From contig NZ_BMSX01000002.1 of the NCBI RefSeq assembly GCF_014649375.1, positions 318,619 through 382,618 on the forward strand: a stretch of 64,000 nucleotides of DNA, in the 5' to 3' direction. This document shows, in pieces, positions 44,664-53,335 of this stretch. The stretch comes from Streptomyces aurantiogriseus (lineage in GTDB: Bacteria > Actinomycetota > Actinomycetes > Streptomycetales > Streptomycetaceae). Each line of letters begins with the position of its first letter. The first letter of the stretch is position 1. The position numbers were made by a program, and so were the translations under genes. The notes beneath the pieces were generated by a model. That model saw only the letters and a program-made list of their open reading frames with translations. It did not search any database and had not been told where the DNA came from.

Positions 44664-45323
44664 ATGACAGAAAAAATTGGCGTGCTCGGCAAGAAGTCCC
44701 CGCAGCGCACCGGTGTGGAACGCGTGGTGAATGCGCCGCTGCCCACCGTGTACGGGAAATTCCAGGCGGTCGGCTATCTCGACCACGACCGCGGCGACGA
44801 GCAAGTGGCCCTGGTCTACGGCGAGATCGGCACCGAGGACGTGCTGATCCGGCTGCACTCGGAGTGCCTGACCGGCGACGCGTTCGGCTCCCAGCACTGC
44901 GAGTGCGGTGACCAGCTGGACGCCGCGCTGCGGGCCGTCGTCGCCGAGGGACGCGGCATCGTCGTCTACCTGCGCGGGCACGAGGGGCGCGGCATCGGTC
45001 TGCTCGCCAAGCTGCGGGCGATGGCCCTGCAGGCGGAGGGCCTGGACACCGTCGAGGCGAACCTCGCGCTCGGCCTGCCGGTGGACGCCCGTGACTACAC
45101 GGTGGCCGCCGAGATCCTCAAGGACCTGGGCGTGCGCTCGGTGCGCCTGATGTCGAACAACCCGCGCAAGCGCGAGGCGCTGGTGGACAACGGCATCCAG
45201 GTCGCCGAGGAGGTGCCGCTGCTGATCCCGCCGTGCGAGAACAACATCACGTACCTGCGCACCAAGCGCGAGCGTCTGGACCACCACCTGCCCCACCTCG
45301 ACGCGGTGGCGCACTGGTCCTGA
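44664..45323 (+). CDS. ribA: GTP cyclohydrolase II paralogue, FAPy-producing type (Met120)
   Basis: A 219-residue GTP cyclohydrolase II-family enzyme. Zinc ligands Cys68, Cys79 and Cys81 and the R-G-H-E-G-R-G-I-G-L loop are intact. Residue 120, in K-L-R-A-M-A-L-Q, is Met where ordinary riboflavin-pathway enzymes have Tyr (R-A-Y). In S. coelicolor SCO6655 the same Met120 stops the reaction at the formylamino pyrimidine (FAPy) instead of the deformylated riboflavin precursor. The enzyme is therefore probably a specialised-metabolism paralogue, not the housekeeping RibA. The ATG at 44664 is 38 nt from the divergent ArfB-like gene. Confidence 0.9.
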   Translation: MTEKIGVLGKKSPQRTGVERVVNAPLPTVYGKFQAVGYLDHDRGDEQVALVYGEIGTEDVLIRLHSECLTGDAFGSQHCECGDQLDAALRAVVAEGRGIVVYLRGHEGRGIGLLAKLRAMALQAEGLDTVEANLALGLPVDARDYTVAAEILKDLGVRSVRLMSNNPRKREALVDNGIQVAEEVPLLIPPCENNITYLRTKRERLDHHLPHLDAVAHWS

Positions 45324-45434
45324 GCACACGTACTACGGGCCGTCCCCACGGGTAGGGATCCCGACGGCCACGGCGCATCGCAGCCCCGGCCCCCGGCAAC
45401 GGGCCGGGGCCGCCTGCTGAAAGGAGCCGCCCGC

Positions 45435-46583
45435 GTGAACACGTATGCCTCGGTCGTCGTCATCGGCGGTGGGGTGATGGGCACCAGCATCGCCTACCAT
45501 CTGGCCGCCGCCGGCGTCCCCGACGTCGTCCTGGTCGAGCGGGACGAACTCGGCGCCGGGTCGACCTCGAAGGCCGCCGGGGGAGTGCGGGCCCAGTTCT
45601 CCGACGAGGTGAACATCCGGCTCGGGGCGCGCAGCCTCGAGAAGTTCGCACGGTTCGGGCAGGAGATCGGCGCCGACATCGGACTGCACCGCGTCGGCTA
45701 CCTGTTCCTGCTGTCGACACCCGAGGACGTCGCCTCCTTCGAGGCGAGTGTCCGGCTGCAGAACGCCCTGGGCGTGCCCAGCCGGATGATCGACCCGGCC
45801 GAGGCCCGCCGTCTCTCCCCGCTGATCAGCACCGACGGGTTGCTGGCGGCCGCGTTCTCGCCCGACGACGGCCACTGCACCCCCGAAGCCGTCGTCCACG
45901 GCTACGCGGCCGCCGCCCGCCGGCTGGGGGCACACATCCTGCGGCACACCGCGGTCACCGGCATCGAGACCCGCGGCACCACCATCACCGCCGTGACGAC
46001 CACCCTCGGCCGCATCACCACCGACACGGTGGTCTGCGCGGCCGGCGCCTGGTCGCAGGCCGTCGGCGCCATGGCCGGCGTGGACCTGCCGGTACGACCG
46101 CTGCGCCGCCAGATCGCGGTCACCGAACCGGTCCCCGGCGGACTGCCGCCCGCGCTGCCGATGACGATCGACTTCACCAGCAGCTTCTACTTCCACGCCG
46201 AGGGCCCCGGCCTCCTCGTCGGCATGTCCGACCCCGACGAGAGACCCGGCTTCGCCACCGACACCCACGACCGGTGGATCCCGCGTCTCGCCGCGGCCAT
46301 GGAGCGCCGCGCCCCCGCCCTCCTCGACCTGCGCCGCACGGGCGGCTGGGCGGGCCTGTACGAGGTCACCCCGGACCACAACGCCCTGATCGGCGAGGCG
46401 ACTTCGGTATCCCGTTTTCTGTATGCGACCGGCTTCTCGGGCCATGGCTTCCTGCAGGGACCGGCGGTCGGCGAGGTCGTCCGCGACCTGTACCTCGGCC
46501 GCGTACCCTTCGTGGACGTCACCCCCCTCGGCGCCGGCCGGTTCGCCGCCGACGCCCCGCGTCCGGAGGTCAACCGCGTATGA
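45435..46583 (+). CDS. FAD-dependent amine/amino-acid oxidoreductase (DAO/sarcosine oxidase family)
   Basis: A 382-residue flavoprotein with the FAD-binding V-V-V-I-G-G-G-V-M-G-T-S-I-A at residues 7-20, V-L-V-E-R near 35, S-x-x-S-K-A-A-G-G-V-R, and A-T-G-F-S-G-H-G-F-L-Q-G-P-A-V-G near the end, typical of DAO-family oxidases. The GTG at 45435 follows AAGGAG. The stop overlaps a saccharopine-dehydrogenase-like gene by 4 nt, so the substrate may be a lysine-, saccharopine- or imino-acid-type amine. Confidence 0.85.
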   Translation: MNTYASVVVIGGGVMGTSIAYHLAAAGVPDVVLVERDELGAGSTSKAAGGVRAQFSDEVNIRLGARSLEKFARFGQEIGADIGLHRVGYLFLLSTPEDVASFEASVRLQNALGVPSRMIDPAEARRLSPLISTDGLLAAAFSPDDGHCTPEAVVHGYAAAARRLGAHILRHTAVTGIETRGTTITAVTTTLGRITTDTVVCAAGAWSQAVGAMAGVDLPVRPLRRQIAVTEPVPGGLPPALPMTIDFTSSFYFHAEGPGLLVGMSDPDERPGFATDTHDRWIPRLAAAMERRAPALLDLRRTGGWAGLYEVTPDHNALIGEATSVSRFLYATGFSGHGFLQGPAVGEVVRDLYLGRVPFVDVTPLGAGRFAADAPRPEVNRV

Positions 46584-47641
46584 CCACACTCCATCTGTGG
46601 CTGCGCCACGAGGTCCGCTCCACCGAGCGCCGCACCCCGATCGTTCCCCACGACGCCCGGCGGCTCGTGGCGGACGGAGCGGAGCTGACCGTCGAGGAGT
46701 CCCCGCAGCGGATCTTCCCGGCAGAGGAGTACGAGGCGGCCGGGGCGCGGATCGTACCCGCGGGCTCCTGGGTGTCGGCGCCGCGGGACGCCGTCGTCCT
46801 CGGCCTGAAGGAACTCCCCGACGAGCCTGCCGAACTGATCCACCGTCACATCTTCTTCGGGCACGCCTACAAGAGGCAGCCGGGCGCGGCGGACCTGCTG
46901 CGCCGGTTCGCAGCCGGGGGAGGGGCGCTCCTCGACCTGGAGTACCTGGTGGACGACCAGGGGCGCCGGCTCGCCGCCTTCGGCTTCTGGGCGGGTTACC
47001 TGGGCGCGGCGCTGGCCGTGCTCCAGCACCGGGGCCGGCTGACCGCGCCCCTGCGCCCCACCGACAAGGGCGAACTGGACGAGACCCTGGTCAGGGCGCC
47101 CGGCGACGAGGACTTCACGGCCCTCGTCGTCGGTGCCCTGGGCCGCAGCGGCCGGGGCGCCCGGATCGCGTTCACCACGGCCGGCGTCGACCCGACCTGC
47201 TGGGACCTGGCGGAGACCCGCGACCTGGACCGCCGCGCCCTGCTGGACCACGAAGTGATGGTCAACTGCGTGCTGGCCACGACCCCGGTGCCGCCGTTCG
47301 TCCGCGACGAGGACCTCGACGACCCCGCCCGCCGTCTGCGCACCCTCTCCGACGTCACCTGCGACGTCGGCTCACCCCTCAACGTCCTGCCGGTCTACGA
47401 CCGTACGACCGAGTGGACGGACCCGGTGCGGCGGCTGCGCAAGGAGCCCCCGCTCGACCTGATCGCCATCGACAACCTGCCGTCCCTGCTGCCGCGCGAG
47501 TCCAGCGACGACTTCTCGGCGGCCCTGCTGCCCCAGCTGCTCGACTTCGCGGTCGGCGGCCCGTGGGGTCGCTGCCTGGACCGTTTCCATCAGGCCTGCC
47601 GTGAACTCGGCGTGACAGAAGAGGAGTCCGGCCGTGACTGA
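46580..47641 (+). CDS. Saccharopine dehydrogenase, lysine-forming type (Lys1-like)
   Basis: A 353-residue protein resembling alanine/saccharopine dehydrogenases of the Lys1 class: L-R-H-E-V-R-S-T-E-R-R-T-P-I-V-P at the start, I-F-F-G-H-A-Y-K near 100, L-D-L-E-Y-L-V-D-D, and D-N-L-P-S-L-L-P-R-E-S-S near the end. It would join or split lysine and 2-oxoglutarate with NAD. It overlaps the flavoprotein gene before it and the second saccharopine-type gene after it (8 nt), so the three are one operon. Confidence 0.85.
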   Translation: MTTLHLWLRHEVRSTERRTPIVPHDARRLVADGAELTVEESPQRIFPAEEYEAAGARIVPAGSWVSAPRDAVVLGLKELPDEPAELIHRHIFFGHAYKRQPGAADLLRRFAAGGGALLDLEYLVDDQGRRLAAFGFWAGYLGAALAVLQHRGRLTAPLRPTDKGELDETLVRAPGDEDFTALVVGALGRSGRGARIAFTTAGVDPTCWDLAETRDLDRRALLDHEVMVNCVLATTPVPPFVRDEDLDDPARRLRTLSDVTCDVGSPLNVLPVYDRTTEWTDPVRRLRKEPPLDLIAIDNLPSLLPRESSDDFSAALLPQLLDFAVGGPWGRCLDRFHQACRELGVTEEESGRD

Positions 47642-48803
47642 GCGGGTCGCCGCGAGCGGCACCGTCCACTGGATCGGCGCCGGCCTGTCCACGGGCAGCG
47701 GCCTGGCCGCCCTGTGCGAGGACGCCGGGCGGATACGGCTGTGGCACCGCACCGAGGAGCGCGCCGCCGAGGCCCTCGACCGGCTGGGCCTGGCCGAACG
47801 CGCCGAGCCACGCGCCTACACCCTCGACGCGCTCACCGCCGACCTGGCGCCCGGGGACGTCGTGGTGTCGATGCTGCCCGCGCCCGAGCACGCCCCGCTG
47901 CTGGCGGCGTGCGTGGCCCGGCGCGCCCACTTCGCCTGCTCCAGCTATGTCTCGGACGCGGTGCTGCAGCAGGTGCCCGGCGCCGTCGACGCCGGGCTCG
48001 TCGTGCTGACCGAAGCCGGGCTCGACCCCGGCGTCGACCACCTCTTCGCGCACGGCCTCGTCGCGCGCGCCCGGGCGGCGATCGGCGACGGCACGCCGGC
48101 CTCGTACCGCTTCACGTCGTACTGCGGCGGCATCCCCGCCGTCCCCAACGACTTCCGCTACCGCTTCAGCTGGGCGCCCCTCGGTGTCCTCAACGCCCTG
48201 CGCTCGCCCGCCCGTTACCTCGAGGGCGGCAAGGAGACCACCGCCGAGCGGCCCTGGGAGGCCACCCGCGCACACCTGCTCGACGGCGAGGCCTTCGAGG
48301 TCTACCCCAACCGCGACAGCGTCCCGTTCGTGGAGCAGTACGGGCTGCCGGCGGCCTGGCGGGCGCACACCTTCGTGCGCGGCACCCTGCGGCTGGGCGG
48401 GTGGCGGACGGCCTGGGAAGCGGTGTTCGAGGAGCTGAAGGCGGGCGACGACGGTCGGATCGCCGCCCTGGCAGGCGAGTTGGCCAAGGCCCACCCCACC
48501 ACGGACGCCGACCGGGACCGGGTCGTCCTCGCCGTGTCGTTGGAGGTCGGCGCCCGCAACGGCACGTCCTGGTCGGGCAGTTACCTGCTGGACCTGGTGG
48601 GCGACGAGGAGGAGAGCGCGATGGCCCGGTGTGTCTCCCGGCCCCTCGCGCTCGGCGTCCGGCACGTGCTCGACGGCTCCCTGCCGACCGGACTGAACCG
48701 TGCCGCCGAGACGGAGGAGCGCTCGCAGGAGTGGCTGGGCGAACTCGCCCGCGACGGCCTCCCGTTCACCCTTCGTGTCGACAGCGGACCGGACGGTCCT
48801 TGA
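47634..48803 (+). CDS. Saccharopine dehydrogenase, glutamate-forming type (Lys9-like)
   Basis: A 389-residue Rossmann-fold protein with the W-I-G-A-G-L-S-T-G-S-G-L NAD(P) loop near residue 13, V-V-S-M-L-P-A-P-E-H and the family signature T-E-A-G-L-D-P-G-V-D-H. It would split saccharopine into glutamate and 2-aminoadipate semialdehyde. Paired with the lysine-forming enzyme in one operon, this reproduces the eukaryotic-type lysine degradation or synthesis couple, which is unusual in Streptomyces. The GTG start overlaps the upstream gene by 8 nt. Confidence 0.85.
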   Translation: MTERVAASGTVHWIGAGLSTGSGLAALCEDAGRIRLWHRTEERAAEALDRLGLAERAEPRAYTLDALTADLAPGDVVVSMLPAPEHAPLLAACVARRAHFACSSYVSDAVLQQVPGAVDAGLVVLTEAGLDPGVDHLFAHGLVARARAAIGDGTPASYRFTSYCGGIPAVPNDFRYRFSWAPLGVLNALRSPARYLEGGKETTAERPWEATRAHLLDGEAFEVYPNRDSVPFVEQYGLPAAWRAHTFVRGTLRLGGWRTAWEAVFEELKAGDDGRIAALAGELAKAHPTTDADRDRVVLAVSLEVGARNGTSWSGSYLLDLVGDEEESAMARCVSRPLALGVRHVLDGSLPTGLNRAAETEERSQEWLGELARDGLPFTLRVDSGPDGP

Positions 48804-48870
48804 CAGGCCCGTCGGTGCCTGGCGGCCCCGTCCGTCCCTGGCCGTCCGGTCGTCCCGCAGCGGCGCCCGG

Positions 48871-50100
48871 TCAGTCCGTGACCGCCTCGTGGACCAGGCG
48901 CTTGAGGTCGGGGTAGAGCTTCAGCGACTTCCTGGGCCTCAGCTGCGACAGGAACTGCACCGTCAGATCGCGGCTCGGGTCGACCCAGAACGTCGTCGTG
49001 GCCACCCCGCTCCAGCCGTAGGTGCCGAGCCCGCAGGGGGCCTGGGTGCGCTCCGGGTCGATCACCACGGAGACGCCGAGGCCGAAGCCGACGCCGTCGT
49101 TGCCGGGCTCGTCATGGGCGGGGCGGCTGCCGACGGTGCGCAGGTCGGCGCCGCCGGGGAGGTGGTTGCGGGTCATGAGGTCCACCGTCGCGGGCGTGAG
49201 CAGACGGGTGCCGTCGAGCTCGCCGCGGCGGCGCAGCAGCTCCATGAAGCGGTGGATATCGTATGCAGTCGCCACCATACCGCCGCTTCCCGACAGGAAC
49301 CGGGGCCGCCCGAACAGCGGCAGCCCCGGGATCGGCTCGATACGGCCGTCGTCGGTGTCCCCGTACAGCTCGGCGAGCCGGCCCGCCTGTTCGTCGCCGA
49401 CCTGGAAGCCGGCGTCCGGCATACCCAGCGGACGGAAGATCCGCTCGGCCAGGAACGCGTCGAGGGCCCGGCCGGAGACGACCTCGATGATCCGGCCGAG
49501 GACGTTGGTGGCCACCGAGTAGTTCCACTGCGTGCCCGGCTCGAACTGCAGCGGCAGACGCGCGTACGCCTCGACGGTCTCGGCCAGGGTCGATCCCGGC
49601 AGCACCGCCGACTCCAGGCCGGCCTCGCGGTAGAGGGCGTCCACGGGGTGACAGTGGTAGAAGGCGAAGGTCAGTCCCGCCGTGTGGGTCATCAGATGCC
49701 GCACCAGGAGGGGCTGCTCCACCGGGCGGGTGGTGAGGTCGGCGCCGGAGCCACTGACGTACACCCGCTGGTCGGCGAAGGCCGGGAGGTGGTCGGAGAC
49801 CGGGTCGTCGAGGGAGAGCCGGCCCTCCTCCACCAGCATCAGCGCGGCGACCGAGGTGAACGGTTTGGTCATCGAGTAGATCCGCCACAGGGTGTCGGGC
49901 TCGACGGGGAGTCCGGCGGCGAGGTCGCGCCGGCCGTGCGTGGTGAGGTGCGCGACCCGGCCGCCGCGGGCGACGGCCACGAGGAAGCCGGGCAGGCGTC
50001 CCTCGTCGACGTAGTGGGCGATGTGCTGGTCGAGGCGGTCCAGCGCCTTCGCGTCCAGCCCGACCTCGCTCGGGTCGACCTCTTGTCGCAGCAGTGCCAT
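48871..50100 (-). CDS. Serine hydrolase of the beta-lactamase/esterase family
   Basis: A 409-residue class C beta-lactamase-like enzyme. The nucleophile motif S-M-T-K is near residue 78, the Y-x-N position is Y-S-V near 185, and a Y-G-W-S-G segment near 360 stands in the K-T-G region. No signal peptide is visible, so it is likely cytosolic and may be an esterase or transacylase such as LovD-type enzymes. The ATG at 50100 follows GGAGGAG. It lies 58 nt downstream of the MFS gene on the same strand, possibly in the same transcript. Confidence 0.85.
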   Translation of the reverse strand: MALLRQEVDPSEVGLDAKALDRLDQHIAHYVDEGRLPGFLVAVARGGRVAHLTTHGRRDLAAGLPVEPDTLWRIYSMTKPFTSVAALMLVEEGRLSLDDPVSDHLPAFADQRVYVSGSGADLTTRPVEQPLLVRHLMTHTAGLTFAFYHCHPVDALYREAGLESAVLPGSTLAETVEAYARLPLQFEPGTQWNYSVATNVLGRIIEVVSGRALDAFLAERIFRPLGMPDAGFQVGDEQAGRLAELYGDTDDGRIEPIPGLPLFGRPRFLSGSGGMVATAYDIHRFMELLRRRGELDGTRLLTPATVDLMTRNHLPGGADLRTVGSRPAHDEPGNDGVGFGLGVSVVIDPERTQAPCGLGTYGWSGVATTTFWVDPSRDLTVQFLSQLRPRKSLKLYPDLKRLVHEAVTD

Positions 50101-50158
50101 CGCTCTCCTCCGATGCGCTCGTTCGAGGTGCGGCCCGGACTGCCCGGCCGGGACGGCC

Positions 50159-51634
50159 TCAGACCTCATGGTCGCGTAGGGACGGCGGGAAAGGGTTCCT
50201 TTCGACGCCGTGAACGGTGTGCTCTGTGTCGCTTCCACCGGCCGGAAGACCTGCCGAGGAGGCCGTGGCTCCGGGACCGGAACGGCCCGGCAACAGCCGG
50301 CAGACCGGTACCGCCGCCACGGCCGCCCCGGCCAGCACGAGGAGCGGCGACCGGGTGCCGGCGTGCCCCATGAGCACGGTCGCCGACGCCACGCCGAGCA
50401 CCGGCCCCACGTTCATCGCCGTCTGCTGCCACCCGCCCGCCACCCCGGCCGACTCCGCGGGAGCCTGCCGTACGACGACATGGGTGGCCGCCACCATCAC
50501 CGTGCCGAAACCGGCGCCCAGCAGGGCGAAGCCGGTGCAGAAGGCCGTCGTCCCCGACGCCTGGGCGAGGACGAGGAGGCCGGTGGCGAGGACGGCCGTC
50601 GCGCCCGCGAGTGTGGGGCGGGCGCCGGCGCGGCGCAGCAGGACGGCGGACGCGGGCGCCGCGGCGATCAGCAGCACGGCCAGCGGCAGGCTGAGCAGGG
50701 CGGTGCGCAGCGGGGTCAGGCCGAGGTCGTCCTGGAGGACGTAGACGCAGGCGAAGAGAGCGCCGTTGAGGGCCGCCGAGGCGGTGACCAGCAGGGCGAG
50801 CGCCGCACCCACCGCCGGGGAGCCGATCTCCCCCACTCTCGGCTGCGCTCGAGCGGGAGGTGCCCCCATCCGCGGCAGCAGCGGGGCGGGGGTGCGGCGC
50901 TCGTGCCGGACGAAGGCGGCACCGGCGAGGACGGCCGCCAGGGCCACCGCGGCGCCGAGCGCCCCGGTCACCCCGAGCGGGGTGACGAGGGTGTGCACCA
51001 GACAGGCCAGCGCCACCGCGAGCAGCAGGGCACCGGGCACGTCCAGCGCCCCGGCGGCCCGCGGCCGCTCCCGTTCCCGCTGTTCCCCCTGCTCCCCGGC
51101 GGTGAGGGCGAGCACGCCGAACCCCAGCGCGGGCGCGATGTTCAGCAGGAACACGGCCCGCCATCCGAACCCGGTCGCCAGTGCCCCGCCCACCAGCGGC
51201 CCGGCCGCCGCGGCCACCCCGATCGCGGCCGTCCGCGCCGCGAGGGGCCGCCGCAGCCGCTCCGGCGGGTACGCGACCCGCAGCATCCCGAGCGTCGCCG
51301 GCTGCAGCAACGCCCCGAACACACCCTGGACGACCCGGAGTCCGATGACCCAGCCCACCTCGGGGGCCAGCGCGATGCCCGCCGAGGCGGCGCCGAAGCC
51401 GAGCATGCCGACCGCGAACATGTGCCGGTGCCCGTATCGGTCGCCGAGCCGCCCGGCGAACACCAACAGGCTCGCCACGGCGACGAGATACCCGGTGCTG
51501 GTCCACTGGACCTGCGCGAAGGAGGCGTGCAGGTCGCGTTGCAGGGTGGGCTGGGCGACGGTGAGGACGGTGCCGTCCAGGGCGACGACCACGGCGCCGG
51601 CCACACTGCTCGCGAGGGCCAGGGGACGGTTCAC
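50159..51634 (-). CDS. MFS drug exporter, DHA2 (14-segment) family
   Basis: A 491-residue exporter with the motif D-G-T-V-L-T-V-A-Q-P-T-L in segment 1, G-R-L-G-D-R-Y-G-H-R after segment 2 and G-P-L-V-G-G in segment 5. A 42-bp palindromic repeat is inserted in frame in a loop, giving R-M-G-A-P-P-A-R-A-Q-P-R-V-G-E-I. The GTG at 51634 overlaps the TetR gene stop by 4 nt. The tetR-MFS pair is the standard drug-responsive design, and the two are expressed from the operator region at 52221-52259. Confidence 0.85.
   Translation of the reverse strand: MNRPLALASSVAGAVVVALDGTVLTVAQPTLQRDLHASFAQVQWTSTGYLVAVASLLVFAGRLGDRYGHRHMFAVGMLGFGAASAGIALAPEVGWVIGLRVVQGVFGALLQPATLGMLRVAYPPERLRRPLAARTAAIGVAAAAGPLVGGALATGFGWRAVFLLNIAPALGFGVLALTAGEQGEQRERERPRAAGALDVPGALLLAVALACLVHTLVTPLGVTGALGAAVALAAVLAGAAFVRHERRTPAPLLPRMGAPPARAQPRVGEIGSPAVGAALALLVTASAALNGALFACVYVLQDDLGLTPLRTALLSLPLAVLLIAAAPASAVLLRRAGARPTLAGATAVLATGLLVLAQASGTTAFCTGFALLGAGFGTVMVAATHVVVRQAPAESAGVAGGWQQTAMNVGPVLGVASATVLMGHAGTRSPLLVLAGAAVAAVPVCRLLPGRSGPGATASSAGLPAGGSDTEHTVHGVERNPFPPSLRDHEV
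50828..50869. repeat. Small palindromic repeat inserted in the MFS gene (copy 1)
   Basis: A 42-bp element beginning CTCCCCCACTCTCGG and ending GGTGCCCCCAT, with an internal self-complementary core GCTCGAGC. A related 41-bp copy lies at 58330-58370. It sits in frame in the coding sequence and adds a loop to the protein. Short elements of this kind are common in Streptomyces chromosomes and behave like REP/MITE-type repeats. Confidence 0.7.
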
Positions 51635-52227
51635 CGGCCGGCCTCCGGTCCCAGGTGCGCGTCGAGAGCGGTCCGCAGCAGGGGTACGAAGTCGTCGGCG
51701 CCGGTGGCGAGTCGGAGGCTGCCCCAGCGCCACAGCTGGGCGACGCCGTGCAGGTTCGCCCACAGCGCGCCCGCGACCGCGCGGGCGTCGGCGTCGGTGC
51801 GCACCCGCCCGACCAGCTCCACCAGCACGCCGAACAGCGGCAGACTGGTGTCCCGCAGTCTCAAGTGGCCGCTCTCCAGCAGATCGTGACGGAACATCAG
51901 CTCATACATGCCGGGGTTGTCCAGGGCGAACCGCAGGTAGGTGCATCCCAGTTCGGTCAGCTGCGTGCGCGCGGGAGCGGTGCCGTCGCCGAGGGTCGTC
52001 GTCACCCGGCCGGCCAGCTCGGTGAAGCCCCGGCGGGCGATGGCCGACAGCAGCTCAAGGTGGGTGGGGAAGTAGCGGCGCGGCGCCCCGTGCGAGACGC
52101 CGGCCCGGCGGGCGATCTCCCGCAGCGTCAGCGCCCCGACGCCCTCCCGGGCCAGCAACTCCACACCGACCTCGACGAGCCGGACCCGAAGGTCCGGCTC
52201 CGGCTTCTCCGACTCGCTCATAGACAC
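51631..52227 (-). CDS. TetR-family repressor of the adjacent exporter
   Basis: A 198-residue TetR regulator with the N-terminal HTH (L-R-E-I-A-R-R-A-G-V-S-H-G-A-P-R-R-Y-F near 35-55) and a ligand-binding C-terminus with W-x-x-L-H-G-V-A-Q-L. The GTG at 52227 is chosen because GAGGGTGG lies 6 nt upstream; an ATG at 52221 is next. Two identical 13-bp palindromes overlap and precede the start, which indicates autorepression and control of the coupled MFS gene. Confidence 0.88.
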   Translation of the reverse strand: MSMSESEKPEPDLRVRLVEVGVELLAREGVGALTLREIARRAGVSHGAPRRYFPTHLELLSAIARRGFTELAGRVTTTLGDGTAPARTQLTELGCTYLRFALDNPGMYELMFRHDLLESGHLRLRDTSLPLFGVLVELVGRVRTDADARAVAGALWANLHGVAQLWRWGSLRLATGADDFVPLLRTALDAHLGPEAGR

Positions 52228-52259
52228 TGTCTACCACCCTCGGTAGACACTGTCTACCG
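52221..52259. promoter_or_regulatory. Tandem TetR operators
   Basis: TAGACACTGTCTA occurs twice, at 52221-52233 and 52244-52256, centres 23 bp apart. The distal copy extends to a perfect 9-1-9 palindrome (52241-52259). The proximal copy covers the tetR start codons. Binding would block both tetR-MFS and any divergent promoter toward 52331. Confidence 0.85.
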
Positions 52260-52330
52260 AGGGGGAAGGCGGGAGCCGCACGGGAGGGCCGGCGGGAATG
52301 CGGACAGCTCTCCCGCAGGTTGTGCCGGAC

Positions 52331-52780
52331 ATGACTCAGGACACGACGCAGCCCGCCCTGCTGGCGCTGCTCTCCGAAGGGCGCGGCGGGGTACTGGTCA
52401 CCCTCAAGCGCGACGGCCGCCCCCAGCTGTCGAACGTCAGCCACCACTACTACCCGGACGAGGGCGTCATCCGGATCTCCGTCACGGACGACCGCGCCAA
52501 GACCCGCAACCTGCGCCGGGACCCGCGGGCGTCGTACCACGTCTCCACCCCCGACCGCCGCGCCTACACGGTCGTCGAGGCCGCGGCGGAGCTGTCGCCC
52601 GTCGCCGGACACCCCTACGACGAGACCGTCGAGGAACTCGTCCGTCTCTACCGCGACGTCCTGGGCGAGCACCCCGACTGGGAGGACTACCGAGCCGCGA
52701 TGGTCCGCGACCGCCGCCTGGTGGCCCGCCTGCGGGTGGAGCGGGCGTACGGCATCCCGAAAGCGGCAGACGACGGCTAG
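52331..52780 (+). CDS. PPOX-class F420/FMN-dependent oxidoreductase
   Basis: A 149-residue split-barrel protein of the pyridoxamine-phosphate-oxidase class: G-R-G-G-V-L-V-T-L-K-R-D-G-R-P-Q-L-S-N near 20, I-R-I-S-V-T-D-D-R-A-K-T-R-N-L near 50, and V-E-A-A-A-E-L. The latter region is typical of F420- or flavin-binding actinobacterial members. Reduction of an unsaturated substrate is expected. An ATG at 52298 exists in frame, but 52331 fits family starts. It is divergent from tetR and may be controlled by the same operators. Confidence 0.8.
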   Translation: MTQDTTQPALLALLSEGRGGVLVTLKRDGRPQLSNVSHHYYPDEGVIRISVTDDRAKTRNLRRDPRASYHVSTPDRRAYTVVEAAAELSPVAGHPYDETVEELVRLYRDVLGEHPDWEDYRAAMVRDRRLVARLRVERAYGIPKAADDG

Positions 52781-52924
52781 CGGGACGGTGCGACACCCGG
52801 TGTCGGACTCAGGCGTCCGACGCGCGGTCCTAGGGCCGTGGGCGCAGGTCCCGCGCCCGATGCCCCGGACCGGGCCGGCGGCCTAGGCTGCTCGCCGGAT
52901 CACCGCCCGTGAGGAGAAGTCACG

Positions 52925-53335
52925 ATGCCCGTCGACGGCCGCAGTCACATCCGTCTCGCCCGGCCGTCCCGCGATCTCGCCGTGGCCGAGCGCTTCTGGG
53001 CCGACGGGCTGGGGCTGAGCGTCCTGTGGCGGGCCGCGGGCGGCTCGGAACCCGGCGAGCACGACCTGCTGATGCTCGGCTGGCCGGACGCCGACTGGCA
53101 CCTGGAGCTGGTCACCGAGGCCGCCCACCCCGTCGAGCCCCGGCCCACCGAGGAGGACCTCCTGGTGATCTACGTCGACGGTCCCGTGCCGGACGACCTG
53201 GTGGCCCGGCTGGAGGCCCACGGCGGCAGGCGGGTGGAGTCTCCCAACCCGTACTGGAACGAGTGGGGAGTGACCCTCGAGGACCCGGACGGATACCGGC
53301 TGGTGCTGTGCCGACGCGGCTGGTCCAACCGGTGA
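52925..53335 (+). CDS. VOC-family (glyoxalase-like) protein
   Basis: A 136-residue vicinal oxygen chelate protein with paired beta-alpha-beta repeats: I-R-L-A-R-P-S-R-D-L at the start, H-L-E-L-V-T-E-A-A near 60 and G-V-T-L-E-D-P-D-G-Y-R-L-V-L near the end. Members are lyases, dioxygenases or drug-binding resistance proteins. The ATG at 52925 follows GAGGAGAAG. The stop overlaps the next start by 4 nt. Confidence 0.85.
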   Translation: MPVDGRSHIRLARPSRDLAVAERFWADGLGLSVLWRAAGGSEPGEHDLLMLGWPDADWHLELVTEAAHPVEPRPTEEDLLVIYVDGPVPDDLVARLEAHGGRRVESPNPYWNEWGVTLEDPDGYRLVLCRRGWSNR

